The notes: generated by a model not told the origin, from the letters alone. 8,214 bases of DNA from an uncultured Actinomycetes bacterium (GCA_937876275.1 CALFIA010000142.1:1-8214), one strand, 5' to 3'. Counted from the first letter of the stretch, positions 1 through 7,226 are shown. Numbers and translations: made by a program.

Positions 1-174
1 AAGGCCCCAGCAAAAAAAGCCGTCGCAAAGAAGGCTGTTGAAAAGAAGGCCCCAGCAAAAAAAGCCGTCGCAAAGAAGGCTGTTGAAAAGAAGGCCCCAG
101 TAAAAAAAGCCGTCGCAAAGAAGGCCGTTGAAAAGAAGGCTCCAGCAAAAAAAGCCGTCGCAAAGAAAAAGTAA
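1..174 (+). CDS. Lysine/alanine-rich C-terminal tail, probably of an HU-like nucleoid protein (5' end missing)
   Basis: The frame is open from base 1 to a TAA at 172-174 and encodes 57 residues of almost only Lys, Ala, Val, Pro and Glu. The residues form a 15-residue repeat (KAPAKKAVAKKAVEK) in three full copies and a fourth that ends KKK. Tails like this are known on actinobacterial HU/HupB proteins, where they bind DNA non-specifically and compact the nucleoid; the charge and repeat here fit that role. The folded N-terminal domain lies outside the window, so the assignment is inference. Actinobacterial topoisomerase I also ends in lysine repeats, and H1-like proteins are another option. The gene is followed by a strong terminator, so it is the last gene of its transcript. 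It is certainly a real coding end; the product name is only moderately sure. Confidence 0.6.
   Translation, partial: KAPAKKAVAKKAVEKKAPAKKAVAKKAVEKKAPVKKAVAKKAVEKKAPAKKAVAKKK
1..174 (+). repeat. 45-bp in-frame tandem repeat (about 3.9 copies)
   Basis: Units start at 1, 46, 91 and 136. Units 1 and 2 are identical. Unit 3 differs by an Ala-to-Val change (GCA to GTA) and a silent GCT to GCC. Unit 4 has GCC to GCT in its second codon and ends early with AAG AAA AAG TAA. Each unit contains a run of seven A residues (12-18, 57-63, 102-108, 147-153). The period is a multiple of three, so gain or loss of whole units would lengthen or shorten the tail without breaking the frame. More units may lie to the left of the window. 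Confidence 0.95.
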
Positions 175-215
175 GTCCCTCCCGCCGGAGCAATATTTCG
201 GCGACGAGCTAGAAC

Positions 216-252
216 TTGGGGGAAGCGCCACAAACGCTTCCCCCAATTTTTT
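216..252 (+). terminator. Intrinsic terminator after the lysine-tail gene
   Basis: A perfect 12-bp stem (TTGGGGGAAGCG at 216-227 with CGCTTCCCCCAA at 235-246) encloses a 7-base loop (228-234) and is followed directly by six T residues (247-252). It begins 41 bases after the TAA of the tail gene. There is no matching T run on the other strand, so it should act only on rightward transcription. Confidence 0.95.
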
Positions 253-507
253 CCTTCATCAGAGTCTTGAGATCCATCGTTCCCTCCTCGACCACATTCT
301 ATTACTCCGCTAAATTTTGTTGATGGAAGAACTTCTAATTACGACCGCGCGCGATGCGGCACTGCTGGACCGCTCGGCGCGGAGCGCGTCGAGTTCCGCC
401 CGGACCTGCATGAGCGCGTCTTCACTGGCAGTCGTCTTCAGGAGGCGTGCGCCGAGGTCGGCCTCGCGGTCGCTTAGCGCTCAAGGCTTCGCCGATAGTC
501 TGGTCAC
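253..507. other. Gene-free stretch ahead of exonuclease III
   Basis: No intact gene with a start and ribosome binding site is supported here on either strand. The left part (about 290-345) is AT-richer and is the likeliest site for the promoter of the downstream operon. A weak candidate is TCGACC at 288-293 with TAAATT at 311-316, 17 bases apart; each matches the consensus at four of six positions, so this is only a suggestion. The right part (about 346-507) is as GC-rich as the genes and has coding-like codon use on the minus strand; see the remnant entry. Confidence 0.5.
310..507 (-). pseudogene. Possible remnant of a minus-strand gene (coiled-coil C-terminus)
   Basis: Read on the minus strand, 480 down to 313 is open for 56 codons and ends at TAG (310-312). 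The peptide includes SDREADLGARLL and, further on, LMQVRAELDALRAER, an amphipathic, heptad-like composition typical of a coiled coil. Counting by eye, 38 of its first 46 codons end in G or C, which matches real genes in the window, while the plus-strand frames give Ser/Arg-rich text typical of an antisense reading. An in-frame TGA (481-483) blocks it upstream. A neighbouring frame just beyond reads RDQTIGEALSA, so one frameshift could join the two. Farther left on the minus strand the DNA is antisense to exonuclease III, so the gene would be truncated. The shortest intact reading is a 33-residue ORF from ATG at 411-409. Function unknown; chance is possible. Confidence 0.35.
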
Positions 508-1296
508 GTGCGGATCGTCACCTGGAACGTCAACTCGATTGGCGCCCGTCTCGAGCGAGTGCTTGCGTGGCTCGAACTGCACCAGCCCGATGTGCTGGCG
601 CTGCAGGAGCTCAAGTGCACCGACGCTGCTTTCCCTTTGATGGAGATCCAGGCCCTTGGTTACGAGGTCGCCACCTGGGGCACCGGTCGCTGGAACGGCG
701 TTGCGCTGCTGAGCAAGGTTGGGCTCGCTGACATCACCGTCGGCCTTACTGATCAGCCTGAATATGAGGGCGCGCTCGAGCCGCGAGCAATCGGTGCCAC
801 GTGCAATGGGGTGCGCGTATGGAGTGTTTACGTTCCTAACGGCCGCGAACCTGATCACGATCACTACGCATACAAGCTCGAGTGGTTCGCAGCGCTGCAA
901 GCCACCGTCGACGCCGAGATGAAGGCGTCGCCCGCATTGCCACTCGCGATCATCGGCGACTTCAATGTTGCTCCGACCGACGATGACGTCTGGGACATCG
1001 CGAAATTCGAGAACTCGACACACGTCACTCCCGCTGAACGCCAGGCGCTGACGAACCTGCAGTCGATCGGTCTCGTCGATCACATGCCACGAGCACTCAA
1101 GGGCGAGCCGTACACATTCTGGGATTACCGCCAGGCTGCATTCGGTCGAGGCTGGGGTATGCGCATCGATCTCGTCTACGCGAATGCATCGTTCGATGCA
1201 GCAATCACCGACTGCTGGATTGATCGCGAGGAGCGCAAGGGCAAGGGCGCCTCCGATCACGCTCCTGTTGTCGTCGATCTCGCGGTTGCCCCATGA
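508..1296 (+). CDS. xth: Exodeoxyribonuclease III (AP endonuclease)
   Basis: This 262-residue protein is a full-length ExoIII-family enzyme (EEP fold, close to E. coli ExoIII at 268). It nicks DNA 5' to abasic sites and trims 3' blocks in base-excision repair, in the cytoplasm with a divalent metal. Visible active-site residues are Asn7 in TWNVNS, Glu34 in LQELK (metal ligand), Tyr108 in the SVYVPNG segment, Asp151 and Asn153 in GDFNVAPTD, Asp221 in MRIDLVYA, and Asp250-His251 in SDHAPV. Asn7, Glu34, Asp151 and Asn153 fall at the same numbers as in the E. coli enzyme. The start is GTG 508; an in-frame TAG at 496-498 leaves no other upstream choice. No Shine-Dalgarno sequence precedes it, so leaderless or weakly initiated translation is possible. 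It is first in an operon, its TGA overlapping the next ATG. Confidence 0.96.
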   Translation: MRIVTWNVNSIGARLERVLAWLELHQPDVLALQELKCTDAAFPLMEIQALGYEVATWGTGRWNGVALLSKVGLADITVGLTDQPEYEGALEPRAIGATCNGVRVWSVYVPNGREPDHDHYAYKLEWFAALQATVDAEMKASPALPLAIIGDFNVAPTDDDVWDIAKFENSTHVTPAERQALTNLQSIGLVDHMPRALKGEPYTFWDYRQAAFGRGWGMRIDLVYANASFDAAITDCWIDREERKGKGASDHAPVVVDLAVAP

Positions 1297-2438
1297 CCTT
1301 GACTGTGCGCGCGATCAGCCCAGATCAGCACCGCGCTTGGATTGCCACACGACCGTCTGTCTCATTTCTCCAATTACCGGAGTGGGGAAGGGTGAAGGCG
1401 GGCTGGCGCCCACAGTCGATCGGCTGGTTCCAAGGGTCGACCCTCGTCGGTGCGGGACTGGTGCTCTACCGGCCGATTCCAAAGCTCAAGTCACGCTCCC
1501 TGGCCTACCTTCCCGAAGGCCCGGATATCGACTGGCTGCGCGAGCGACTGCCGAATGCTGCACTGCGCGAGTGGCTGGATCCACTCGTCGCGCACTGCAA
1601 GGCTGAGGGTGCCTTCCAGATCAAGATGGGCCCGCCAGTAGCCATTCGTCGCTGGCAGGCCGACACCGTCAAAGAGGTCATGGCGCATGCGGGCGAGCCA
1701 GGGGTTCCCGGCCGTATCGGCGAGATTCCCGCTGACTGGCACTCGTCCGCCGCGGCCGCAGCCGTCGATGCACTGCGCGCTACCGATTGGGTTCAAGAGA
1801 TCTCGGATGGTGCCGGCTTCGGAGATGTGCAGCCGCGATACGTGTTCCAGATTGATCTCGCGAATCGCACCCTTGACGAGATATTCGCCGGTTTCAATCA
1901 ACTGTGGCGGCGCAATATCCGCAAGGCCGACAAGGCCGGCGTCGACGTCACTCGCGGTGGCTACGACGATCTCGCCGCATTCCACGAGGTCTACGTCGAG
2001 ACAGCGCAGCGCGATCACTTCACCCCGCGCGGCCTCGCTTATTTCCAGCGGATGTGGACCGAACTCAACGGGATTGATCCCGATCGCCTACGCCTCTACG
2101 TCGCACGCCACGACGGTCACGTCGCCGCTGCAACGCTCATGGTCATCGTCGGACAGCACTCCTGGTACTCCTATGGGGCATCCACAACAGCTGATCGCGA
2201 TGTACGTCCATCCAATGCCCTGCAGTGGCGCATGATCAGCGATGCTCACGAGGCGGGCTGCGCGATCTATGACCTGCGCGGAATCTCCGACACCCTTGAT
2301 CCGGCCAATCACCTGTACGGCCTCGTGCAGTTCAAGGTCGGCACAGGCGGTTTTGCCCAGGAGTACGTGGGAGAGTGGGATCGCATACTGCGTCCGGTGT
2401 GGGCCCGCGCCTTCAAGGCCTACCAGTCCCGTCGCTAG
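1293..2438 (+). CDS. FemAB-like aminoacyltransferase (peptidoglycan interpeptide bridge family)
   Basis: This 381-residue protein matches the FemABX family, which uses aminoacyl-tRNA to add amino acids to the stem peptide of lipid II on the inner face of the membrane. It has two GNAT-like halves. The first (about 1-180) contains SFLQLPEWGRVKAGW, the usual opening of the family. The second holds the hallmark WRRNIRKADKAGVDV (205-219), then WYSYGAS (291-297), ALQWRMISDAHEAGC (309-323), and YDLRGIS with GLVQFKVGTGG (326-353). The coiled-coil arm of staphylococcal FemA is absent, so it resembles the shorter FemX/MurM-type members. The ATG overlaps the exonuclease III stop as ATGA, which implies translational coupling. 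The amino acid it transfers cannot be read from the sequence; a role on other acceptors is possible because FemAB-type GNAT proteins also act in exopolysaccharide systems. Confidence 0.88.
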   Translation: MTLTVRAISPDQHRAWIATRPSVSFLQLPEWGRVKAGWRPQSIGWFQGSTLVGAGLVLYRPIPKLKSRSLAYLPEGPDIDWLRERLPNAALREWLDPLVAHCKAEGAFQIKMGPPVAIRRWQADTVKEVMAHAGEPGVPGRIGEIPADWHSSAAAAAVDALRATDWVQEISDGAGFGDVQPRYVFQIDLANRTLDEIFAGFNQLWRRNIRKADKAGVDVTRGGYDDLAAFHEVYVETAQRDHFTPRGLAYFQRMWTELNGIDPDRLRLYVARHDGHVAAATLMVIVGQHSWYSYGASTTADRDVRPSNALQWRMISDAHEAGCAIYDLRGISDTLDPANHLYGLVQFKVGTGGFAQEYVGEWDRILRPVWARAFKAYQSRR

Positions 2439-2441
2439 GAG
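2437..2441 (+). promoter_or_regulatory. Ribosome binding site fixing the start of the racemase-like gene
   Basis: AGGAG overlaps the TAG stop (2436-2438) of the FemAB-like gene and sits five bases before ATG 2447. The same frame is open farther upstream, to a possible start at 2375, but that part lies inside the FemAB coding region and has no ribosome binding site. The start is therefore 2447. Confidence 0.85.
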
Positions 2442-2446
2442 TCCTG

Positions 2447-3598
2447 ATGTCGTTCACGCTGAGCATTGACGCCGATCGCTGGCGTGCGCATCAGTCATCC
2501 GTTGTTGCCGCAGTCGGCGCAACCGGGGCCGGCGAGATCGTGCCCGTCATCAAGGGCAATGGCTACGGACTTGGGCAACGCACTCTGGCCGACGAAGTCG
2601 CACGGCTTGATCTCGGCACTGTTGCGGTCGGAACCGTGTTCGAACTCGAAGACATGCTCAATGCGCACTCCGGAGAGATCGTGGTGCTGCAGCCCTTCGA
2701 GGTGCGCGATGCTGCCGCCGCAGCGGCCTGGCACTTTCTCGCCGATCGCGGTCACCGAGTCATTCGCACCATCTCAGGGGCCGACGCACTGCTCGCACTC
2801 GCTGAAGGCCCCGGGCCGGTCCGCGTCATTCTCGAGGCTCGCACCTCAATGCAGCGCTTCGGATTCACGCCGGATGAACTCTTGGCCGTACTCGCTGACG
2901 CACGTGTGCGCACTGCACTGAGCGAAGGTCGCATCCTGCTTCGGGGTCTCGCCCTTCATCTTCCGATCGCGCAACCGGCCGACGAGATCAGCCCGCGCGG
3001 AGTCGAGACGGGCACGGCGCGAGTGCGCGAGACACTGCGCTGGGCCGGCATCTGGGCCGCAGAACTTGAGCACCTCGGCGCGGCAGAGGCCGCATCCTTG
3101 TGGGTATCGCATCTTGACGACGCAGAGCTCACGTCTGTCGCCCGCTCGTGCGTAACGCTGAATATTCGACCCCGCATCGGCACGCGCCTGTGGCTTGATC
3201 GCAGTTCATTGAAGGCAACCGGCACCGTTCTCGCGGTTCATCCCCTGCCGAATGGCACTCACGTGGGCTATCGCCAGCGCAGCGGTCCCCGCGACGGCAC
3301 GTTGGTGGTGGTCTCCGGCGGCACGTCACATGGCATCGGTCTCACGGCGCCGTCACCGGTGTCATCAGTTCGCCAACGCGTGGTCACTGCAGGCACCGGC
3401 GCTCTCGACGCAGCCGGGCGGGCAATGTCGCCGTTCATCTGTGATGGAAAGCAACGCTGGTTTGCGGAAGCTCCGCACGCTCAGGTGTCGATGATCTGGT
3501 TGCCGCGCAGCGCGGTGATTCCGACTATCGGCGATGAGCTGCGTGCCGACGTTCGCTTCACCACCTCGCACTTCGATGCGATCACCGGGCTGAACTAG
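2447..3598 (+). CDS. Divergent alanine racemase-fold protein (PLP-dependent)
   Basis: The 383-residue protein has the layout of alanine racemase: an N-terminal PLP barrel and a C-terminal beta domain. Lys36 in VIKGNGYGLG is the expected PLP-binding lysine, with Tyr40 holding the phosphate. Arg137 in SMQRFGF and Arg243 in RPRIGTRLWL match Arg136 and Arg219 of the Geobacillus enzyme, and Tyr275 in HVGYRQR matches its catalytic Tyr265. Departures are clear: the usual GYADG loop is GGTSHG (291-296), putting Thr293 where Tyr284 normally sits; the lysine often carbamylated (Lys129) is Glu130; and the MDQ motif reads SMIW (348-351). The main catalytic pair is kept, so racemase activity is plausible, but the substrate could differ from alanine. 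It starts eight bases after the FemAB stop with AGGAG. Its last 17 bases overlap the convergent GT87 gene. A second, standard alr may exist elsewhere. Confidence 0.82.
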   Translation: MSFTLSIDADRWRAHQSSVVAAVGATGAGEIVPVIKGNGYGLGQRTLADEVARLDLGTVAVGTVFELEDMLNAHSGEIVVLQPFEVRDAAAAAAWHFLADRGHRVIRTISGADALLALAEGPGPVRVILEARTSMQRFGFTPDELLAVLADARVRTALSEGRILLRGLALHLPIAQPADEISPRGVETGTARVRETLRWAGIWAAELEHLGAAEAASLWVSHLDDAELTSVARSCVTLNIRPRIGTRLWLDRSSLKATGTVLAVHPLPNGTHVGYRQRSGPRDGTLVVVSGGTSHGIGLTAPSPVSSVRQRVVTAGTGALDAAGRAMSPFICDGKQRWFAEAPHAQVSMIWLPRSAVIPTIGDELRADVRFTTSHFDAITGLN

Positions 3599-4994
3599 AA
3601 CCACCCAGTACGAATACGTCAGGAGCGTTGTCGAATACGCCACCTGCCGGATCGTCTGCATCGTCCGCAAAGCCGTCGGTGCGGATTGGATCATGCTCGG
3701 GGCGCACGATGTCACGAATGACCATGATCGCGAAGTAGATCGTTGCTGCGATGTGGATAAACACCGCGGTGGCATACAACTGCGGAGTCAGGCCCTTGGT
3801 GTTGTCGACTCCGTACCCGACCAGGAACCACCAGATCGCGACGAAGTAGAGAAGTTCACCCGCCTGCCAGATGAGGAAGTCACGCCACTTCGGTCGTGCG
3901 AGCACTGCTAGCGGAATCAACCAGAGCACGTACTGAGGTGAGTAGACCTTGTTCGTGATGACAAAAGCCGCGATGAGAAGGAAGAGCACCTGAGGCAGTC
4001 GCGGCCGGCGCTTGGCAGCAAGAACCAGAATCGCGATGGCGGCCGCGAGAATGACGAAGGCGCCGGTCGCCACGGTGTTGAGCGAGTCAGCAGGAATACC
4101 GGGGATTCCCCACTGAGTCATCGCGAACCAGGGTGAGCCGAAGTCCTCGCCACGGGTCTTGCTGAACACGTAGAAGTACGACCAACCGTCGAAGTTGCCG
4201 ATCATGAACGGGATATTCACGACGAGCCACGCGATTGCCGTGCCCGCCACAAGCCGTGCGAAGGCCTGCCACTTGCCCGTGCGAATGGTCAGTAGCAGGA
4301 AGGCCGCGAGGAAGATCAACGGATAGAACTTCGCAGCGATGGCGAGCCCGAGCAGCAGGCCTGCCGAGAATTCATGCTTACGCGACCAGAGCACAAATGC
4401 CACGCCACTGAAGGCAAGCGGGAGCAAATCCCAGTTGATCGTGGCGGCAAGGATCATCGTCGGCGCAGCTGCCACCATGAGCGCATCCCATGGTCGACGC
4501 CGCACTGTCATGGCGGTAGCGATCACGGTGATGACCAAGGGGATGAACAACAGCAACACGTTGACATCGAAGAACGTGCGGGCAGTGTCGAGAGAGGTTG
4601 CGACATTCGTGATGATGTTGGTGATCACCGCCGCGATCTGCATGAAGATGCCGGTGAGCACCGGGTACTCGAGTGGCTGGCCGCCCGGAGGCGTCTGTAG
4701 GTAGGGCAGGTAGCCGTCGGCGAATCCGCGAAGCGAGTACAGCGGAGGTATATCGGAGTAGCACAGATGCTCGTATCTTTCAGGAGCCGCCCATCCGGTT
4801 GCCCGGCACGACGAATCGAGTAGGTAGCCGAGTGCATAGGTGATCGCCGTGATGATGATGAGAATGCGCACGGGGAGCCACCACCCGACATTGCGTGCGT
4901 AACGACCGATCGGGCCGCCCAGCACCTCGGACCCGTCAATGGCGACGGGATCCTCATCACTCGGGTGCACGACCCGGGAATCAGCGCTGCTCAC
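3582..4994 (-). CDS. Polytopic GT87/DUF2029 membrane glycosyltransferase (probably a mannosyltransferase)
   Basis: The 470-residue protein has a cytosolic N-terminus, roughly ten membrane spans (first at about 39-58, last at about 408-428) and an acidic tail (about 433-455). It resembles the GT-C family GT87/DUF2029, whose characterised members such as PimE transfer mannose from polyprenyl-phosphate-mannose outside the membrane. Asp81 in CYSDIPPLYSL, just after span 1, is at the site of the expected catalytic acidic residue. PLEYPVLTG (107-115), INWDLLP (186-192), LAIAAKFYPL (217-226) and NKVYSPQYVLWLIP (348-361) are recognisable family segments. The start is taken as GTG 4994-4992, with no clear ribosome binding site; GTG at codon 9 is an alternative. 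It lies 37 bases after ponA, so probably in the same transcript. Acceptor unknown. Confidence 0.85.
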   Translation of the reverse strand: MSSADSRVVHPSDEDPVAIDGSEVLGGPIGRYARNVGWWLPVRILIIITAITYALGYLLDSSCRATGWAAPERYEHLCYSDIPPLYSLRGFADGYLPYLQTPPGGQPLEYPVLTGIFMQIAAVITNIITNVATSLDTARTFFDVNVLLLFIPLVITVIATAMTVRRRPWDALMVAAAPTMILAATINWDLLPLAFSGVAFVLWSRKHEFSAGLLLGLAIAAKFYPLIFLAAFLLLTIRTGKWQAFARLVAGTAIAWLVVNIPFMIGNFDGWSYFYVFSKTRGEDFGSPWFAMTQWGIPGIPADSLNTVATGAFVILAAAIAILVLAAKRRPRLPQVLFLLIAAFVITNKVYSPQYVLWLIPLAVLARPKWRDFLIWQAGELLYFVAIWWFLVGYGVDNTKGLTPQLYATAVFIHIAATIYFAIMVIRDIVRPEHDPIRTDGFADDADDPAGGVFDNAPDVFVLGGSSSAR

Positions 4995-5031
4995 GTGACC
5001 ATCATGGCTGAGACCTGGAGCTCAGGGTGCA

Positions 5032-7179
5032 TCAGTGCGCGGGCGCCCCGTCGATGCCTGGTGGGGCAGGTGGCGCGGTAACAGTCGGAGTAGGCGCAGG
5101 CGTCACCGCCGGATCCCCGGGCACTGCGGGCGCACTGTCGACCGGGAGGGGCTCCGCCGACATGAGATCCGACGGAATTGCCGAGGGCTCGAATTCGATC
5201 GCTACGGGTGTCGGGCAGCCAATCGGGATCTCGGAGCCGTCGAGTGGCATCACGTCGGGGCAGTTCTGCGGGACCTTGACCCCGGCCGGCGGTGCGGGGA
5301 ACTCTGCGATCGGAGTGCCCTCGAGGGCAGCCTTCATGAAGGCAGTCCAGATAGCCGCCGGGAATGAACCACCGGTGACAGTGCCCAGCCCACCTGTGCC
5401 TGACAACGACACCGGGACTCCGTCGACTTCCTTCGCCATGAGCACTGCAGTGGCAAGCTGCGGTGTGTAGCCGGCGAACCAGGCGCTCTTGTTTCCATCG
5501 GTCGTACCGGTCTTCGCGGCTGCGGGCCGGCCAAGAGCCTGGGCCGCGAATGCCGTGCCGTTGGTCACGACCTGCGAGAGGGCGTAGGAGACGGTGTTCG
5601 CGGTGTCAGCGGTGAACTGCGATGTGAGATCGGGCGAGTATTCGTACAGCACTCCGCCATTGCTGCCCATGACCTTCTTCACGACGGTCGGTGTCGCGCG
5701 AATACCGCTCGCTGCGAATGTCGCATAGGCGTTCGCGACATTGAGTCCCGACGGTGACGCAGTTCCCAGTACGAAGGTGAGGTCGAGATTGTCGAGATTC
5801 AAACCAGGGGTGTCTTCAGGGATGCCGGCTCGCAGTGCCGCATCTGCTACCGAACTCACACCGATCTGATCCTCCAGATTGACGTAGGCAGTGTTCACGC
5901 TGTGCTCGGTGGCAGTGAGCAGACTGATGTCACCGTATGACTTATCGCCATAGTTGGTGAGCGTGTAGCCCTTGATGGTCTGCGGTGATGCGCCGTTATA
6001 CGTAGAAGCAAGCGACACCTGCTGATCGACGGCAGCTGCCAGCGCGAAGGGCTTGAACGTCGAACCTGCTTGCGCGAACTGTTGCGTCGCGTTGTTGATC
6101 TGATCATCGATGTAGTCGCGACCGCCGTACATGGCGATGACCTCACCAGTGCCGGGTTGCACAGCCGCAAGTCCAATGCGCAGGCCGTCGGTGTTGGACT
6201 GAGGGCCGGCCTTCCTTACTGCTTTCACGGCGGCTCGTTCGGCCACCTGGCTGAAAGTCGAGGTGATGCGCAGTCCGCCGCTTTGAATCTCAGCGTCGGT
6301 GAAGCCGATGGATCGCATTTGATCGGTAACTGCGTTCAGCAGGTAACCAGTCTGCCCGCCGAGGCGATTAGTGGCCTTGAGCTTGATGATCTCGGGGAAG
6401 GTGGCATCGCTGGCCTCGGCCTGAGTGATCCAGCCTTGCTGCACCATGCCATCGAGGACGTACTTCCAACGACCTTGGAGCCCCGCCAGGTTCTCTTCGG
6501 GCGCCAGTCCGCCCGGTGACTTGATGATCGAAGCGAGCATCGCGCTCTGAGCGAGAGTCAACTGCGAGGCAGGCACGTTGAAGTAGGCGCGAGCTGCGGC
6601 ATCGATGCCATATGCACCGCGACCGAAGTAAATGGTGTTGAGGTAATCCTCGAGAATCTTGTCCTTCGACACGACTGTCTCGAGCTTGAAGGCAAGGATT
6701 GCTTCCTTCAGCTTGCGCGAGAAGGCACGCTCCTGTGTCAGGAAGGCGTTCTTCGCGTATTGCTGAGTGATCGTGGATCCGCCTTGCATTGATCCACCGG
6801 TCAGGTTATTGATGACGGCGCGACCGATGCCCAGCGGTGAGATGCCGCCATGCTCGTAGAAAGTGCGGTCCTCTGCCGCGAGCACGGCCTTTTGGGTCTG
6901 CTCCGGAATGTCTTTCAGCGTGACACTTCGTCGAGTGGAGTCGCCGAGTCGTCCGAGTTCTGTTGTGCCGTCGTTCCAGTAGACGATCGTGGCCTGACTT
7001 GTCGCCAGTTCATTGGGCGTGGGGACCGGAGTCAGGAAGACGATGCCGATGAAGGTGATAATGCCGACGACAACGACGCCGCCCACGATCAAGATCGTGT
7101 TACGAATCCAGTGGCGCTTCGGCGCGGAGTTGGCTGTGCGCGAGCGCGCACTCTTCTTCGCCGGCTTCTGCTGGCTCAT
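5032..7179 (-). CDS. ponA: Class A penicillin-binding protein (transglycosylase-transpeptidase)
   Basis: Numbered from the chosen ATG (7179-7177), the 715-residue protein has a basic cytosolic N-terminus, one membrane anchor (about 28-49) and an outside domain that builds peptidoglycan. The GT51 transglycosylase domain (about 75-250) shows AAEDRTFYEHGG with catalytic Glu103, then GGSTITQQYAKN, RKLKEAILAFKLE and EDYLNTIYFGRGAYGID. The transpeptidase domain has all three motifs: STFK (nucleophile Ser373, Lys376), SVN (427-429) and KTGTT (556-560). A Pro/Ala-rich outer tail of about 90 residues follows, with no PASTA repeat. An ATG two codons upstream (7185) is possible, but the ribosome binding site favours 7179. 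The gene lies between DUF5318 (about 47 bases upstream) and the GT87 gene, an arrangement remembered from mycobacterial ponA1. Confidence 0.96.
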   Translation of the reverse strand: MSQQKPAKKSARSRTANSAPKRHWIRNTILIVGGVVVVGIITFIGIVFLTPVPTPNELATSQATIVYWNDGTTELGRLGDSTRRSVTLKDIPEQTQKAVLAAEDRTFYEHGGISPLGIGRAVINNLTGGSMQGGSTITQQYAKNAFLTQERAFSRKLKEAILAFKLETVVSKDKILEDYLNTIYFGRGAYGIDAAARAYFNVPASQLTLAQSAMLASIIKSPGGLAPEENLAGLQGRWKYVLDGMVQQGWITQAEASDATFPEIIKLKATNRLGGQTGYLLNAVTDQMRSIGFTDAEIQSGGLRITSTFSQVAERAAVKAVRKAGPQSNTDGLRIGLAAVQPGTGEVIAMYGGRDYIDDQINNATQQFAQAGSTFKPFALAAAVDQQVSLASTYNGASPQTIKGYTLTNYGDKSYGDISLLTATEHSVNTAYVNLEDQIGVSSVADAALRAGIPEDTPGLNLDNLDLTFVLGTASPSGLNVANAYATFAASGIRATPTVVKKVMGSNGGVLYEYSPDLTSQFTADTANTVSYALSQVVTNGTAFAAQALGRPAAAKTGTTDGNKSAWFAGYTPQLATAVLMAKEVDGVPVSLSGTGGLGTVTGGSFPAAIWTAFMKAALEGTPIAEFPAPPAGVKVPQNCPDVMPLDGSEIPIGCPTPVAIEFEPSAIPSDLMSAEPLPVDSAPAVPGDPAVTPAPTPTVTAPPAPPGIDGAPAH

Positions 7180-7184
7180 GGGCA

Positions 7185-7189
7185 TCCTT
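7185..7189 (-). promoter_or_regulatory. Ribosome binding site deciding the ponA start
   Basis: Read on the minus strand, AAGGA (7189 to 7185) is followed by TGCCC and then ATG (7179-7177), a five-base spacing. It overlaps the alternative upstream ATG (7185-7183), for which the spacing would be zero, so the downstream ATG is preferred. Confidence 0.7.
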
Positions 7190-7226
7190 GTGTTTCTGGC
7201 AATGGGGAAGTAACTGACTAGATCAG

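Noticed and set aside
1..174. Tandem repeats as a CRISPR array or non-coding satellite
   Set aside because: The repeats abut with no spacers, keep the frame and encode a recognisable lysine-rich tail.
128..313. 61-codon plus-strand ORF starting in the lysine tail
   Set aside because: It reads the lysine repeats in a shifted frame and then passes through the terminator hairpin; it is a shadow of the real tail.
440..731. AGGAGG (440-445) just before GTG 447 with a 94-codon ORF
   Set aside because: The spacing is one base, too short for initiation, and the peptide is Arg/Ala-rich out-of-frame text running into exonuclease III.
481..1260. 259-codon open frame on the minus strand
   Set aside because: It is antisense to exonuclease III in the phase that stays open because of GC-rich third positions. 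The peptide has no family features, while the plus strand has all ExoIII active-site motifs.
4991..5005. Four-codon mini-ORF (ATG ATG GTC ACG TGA, minus strand) whose stop overlaps the GTG start of the GT87 gene
   Set aside because: It has no ribosome binding site and such short overlaps occur by chance; nothing supports a leader peptide.
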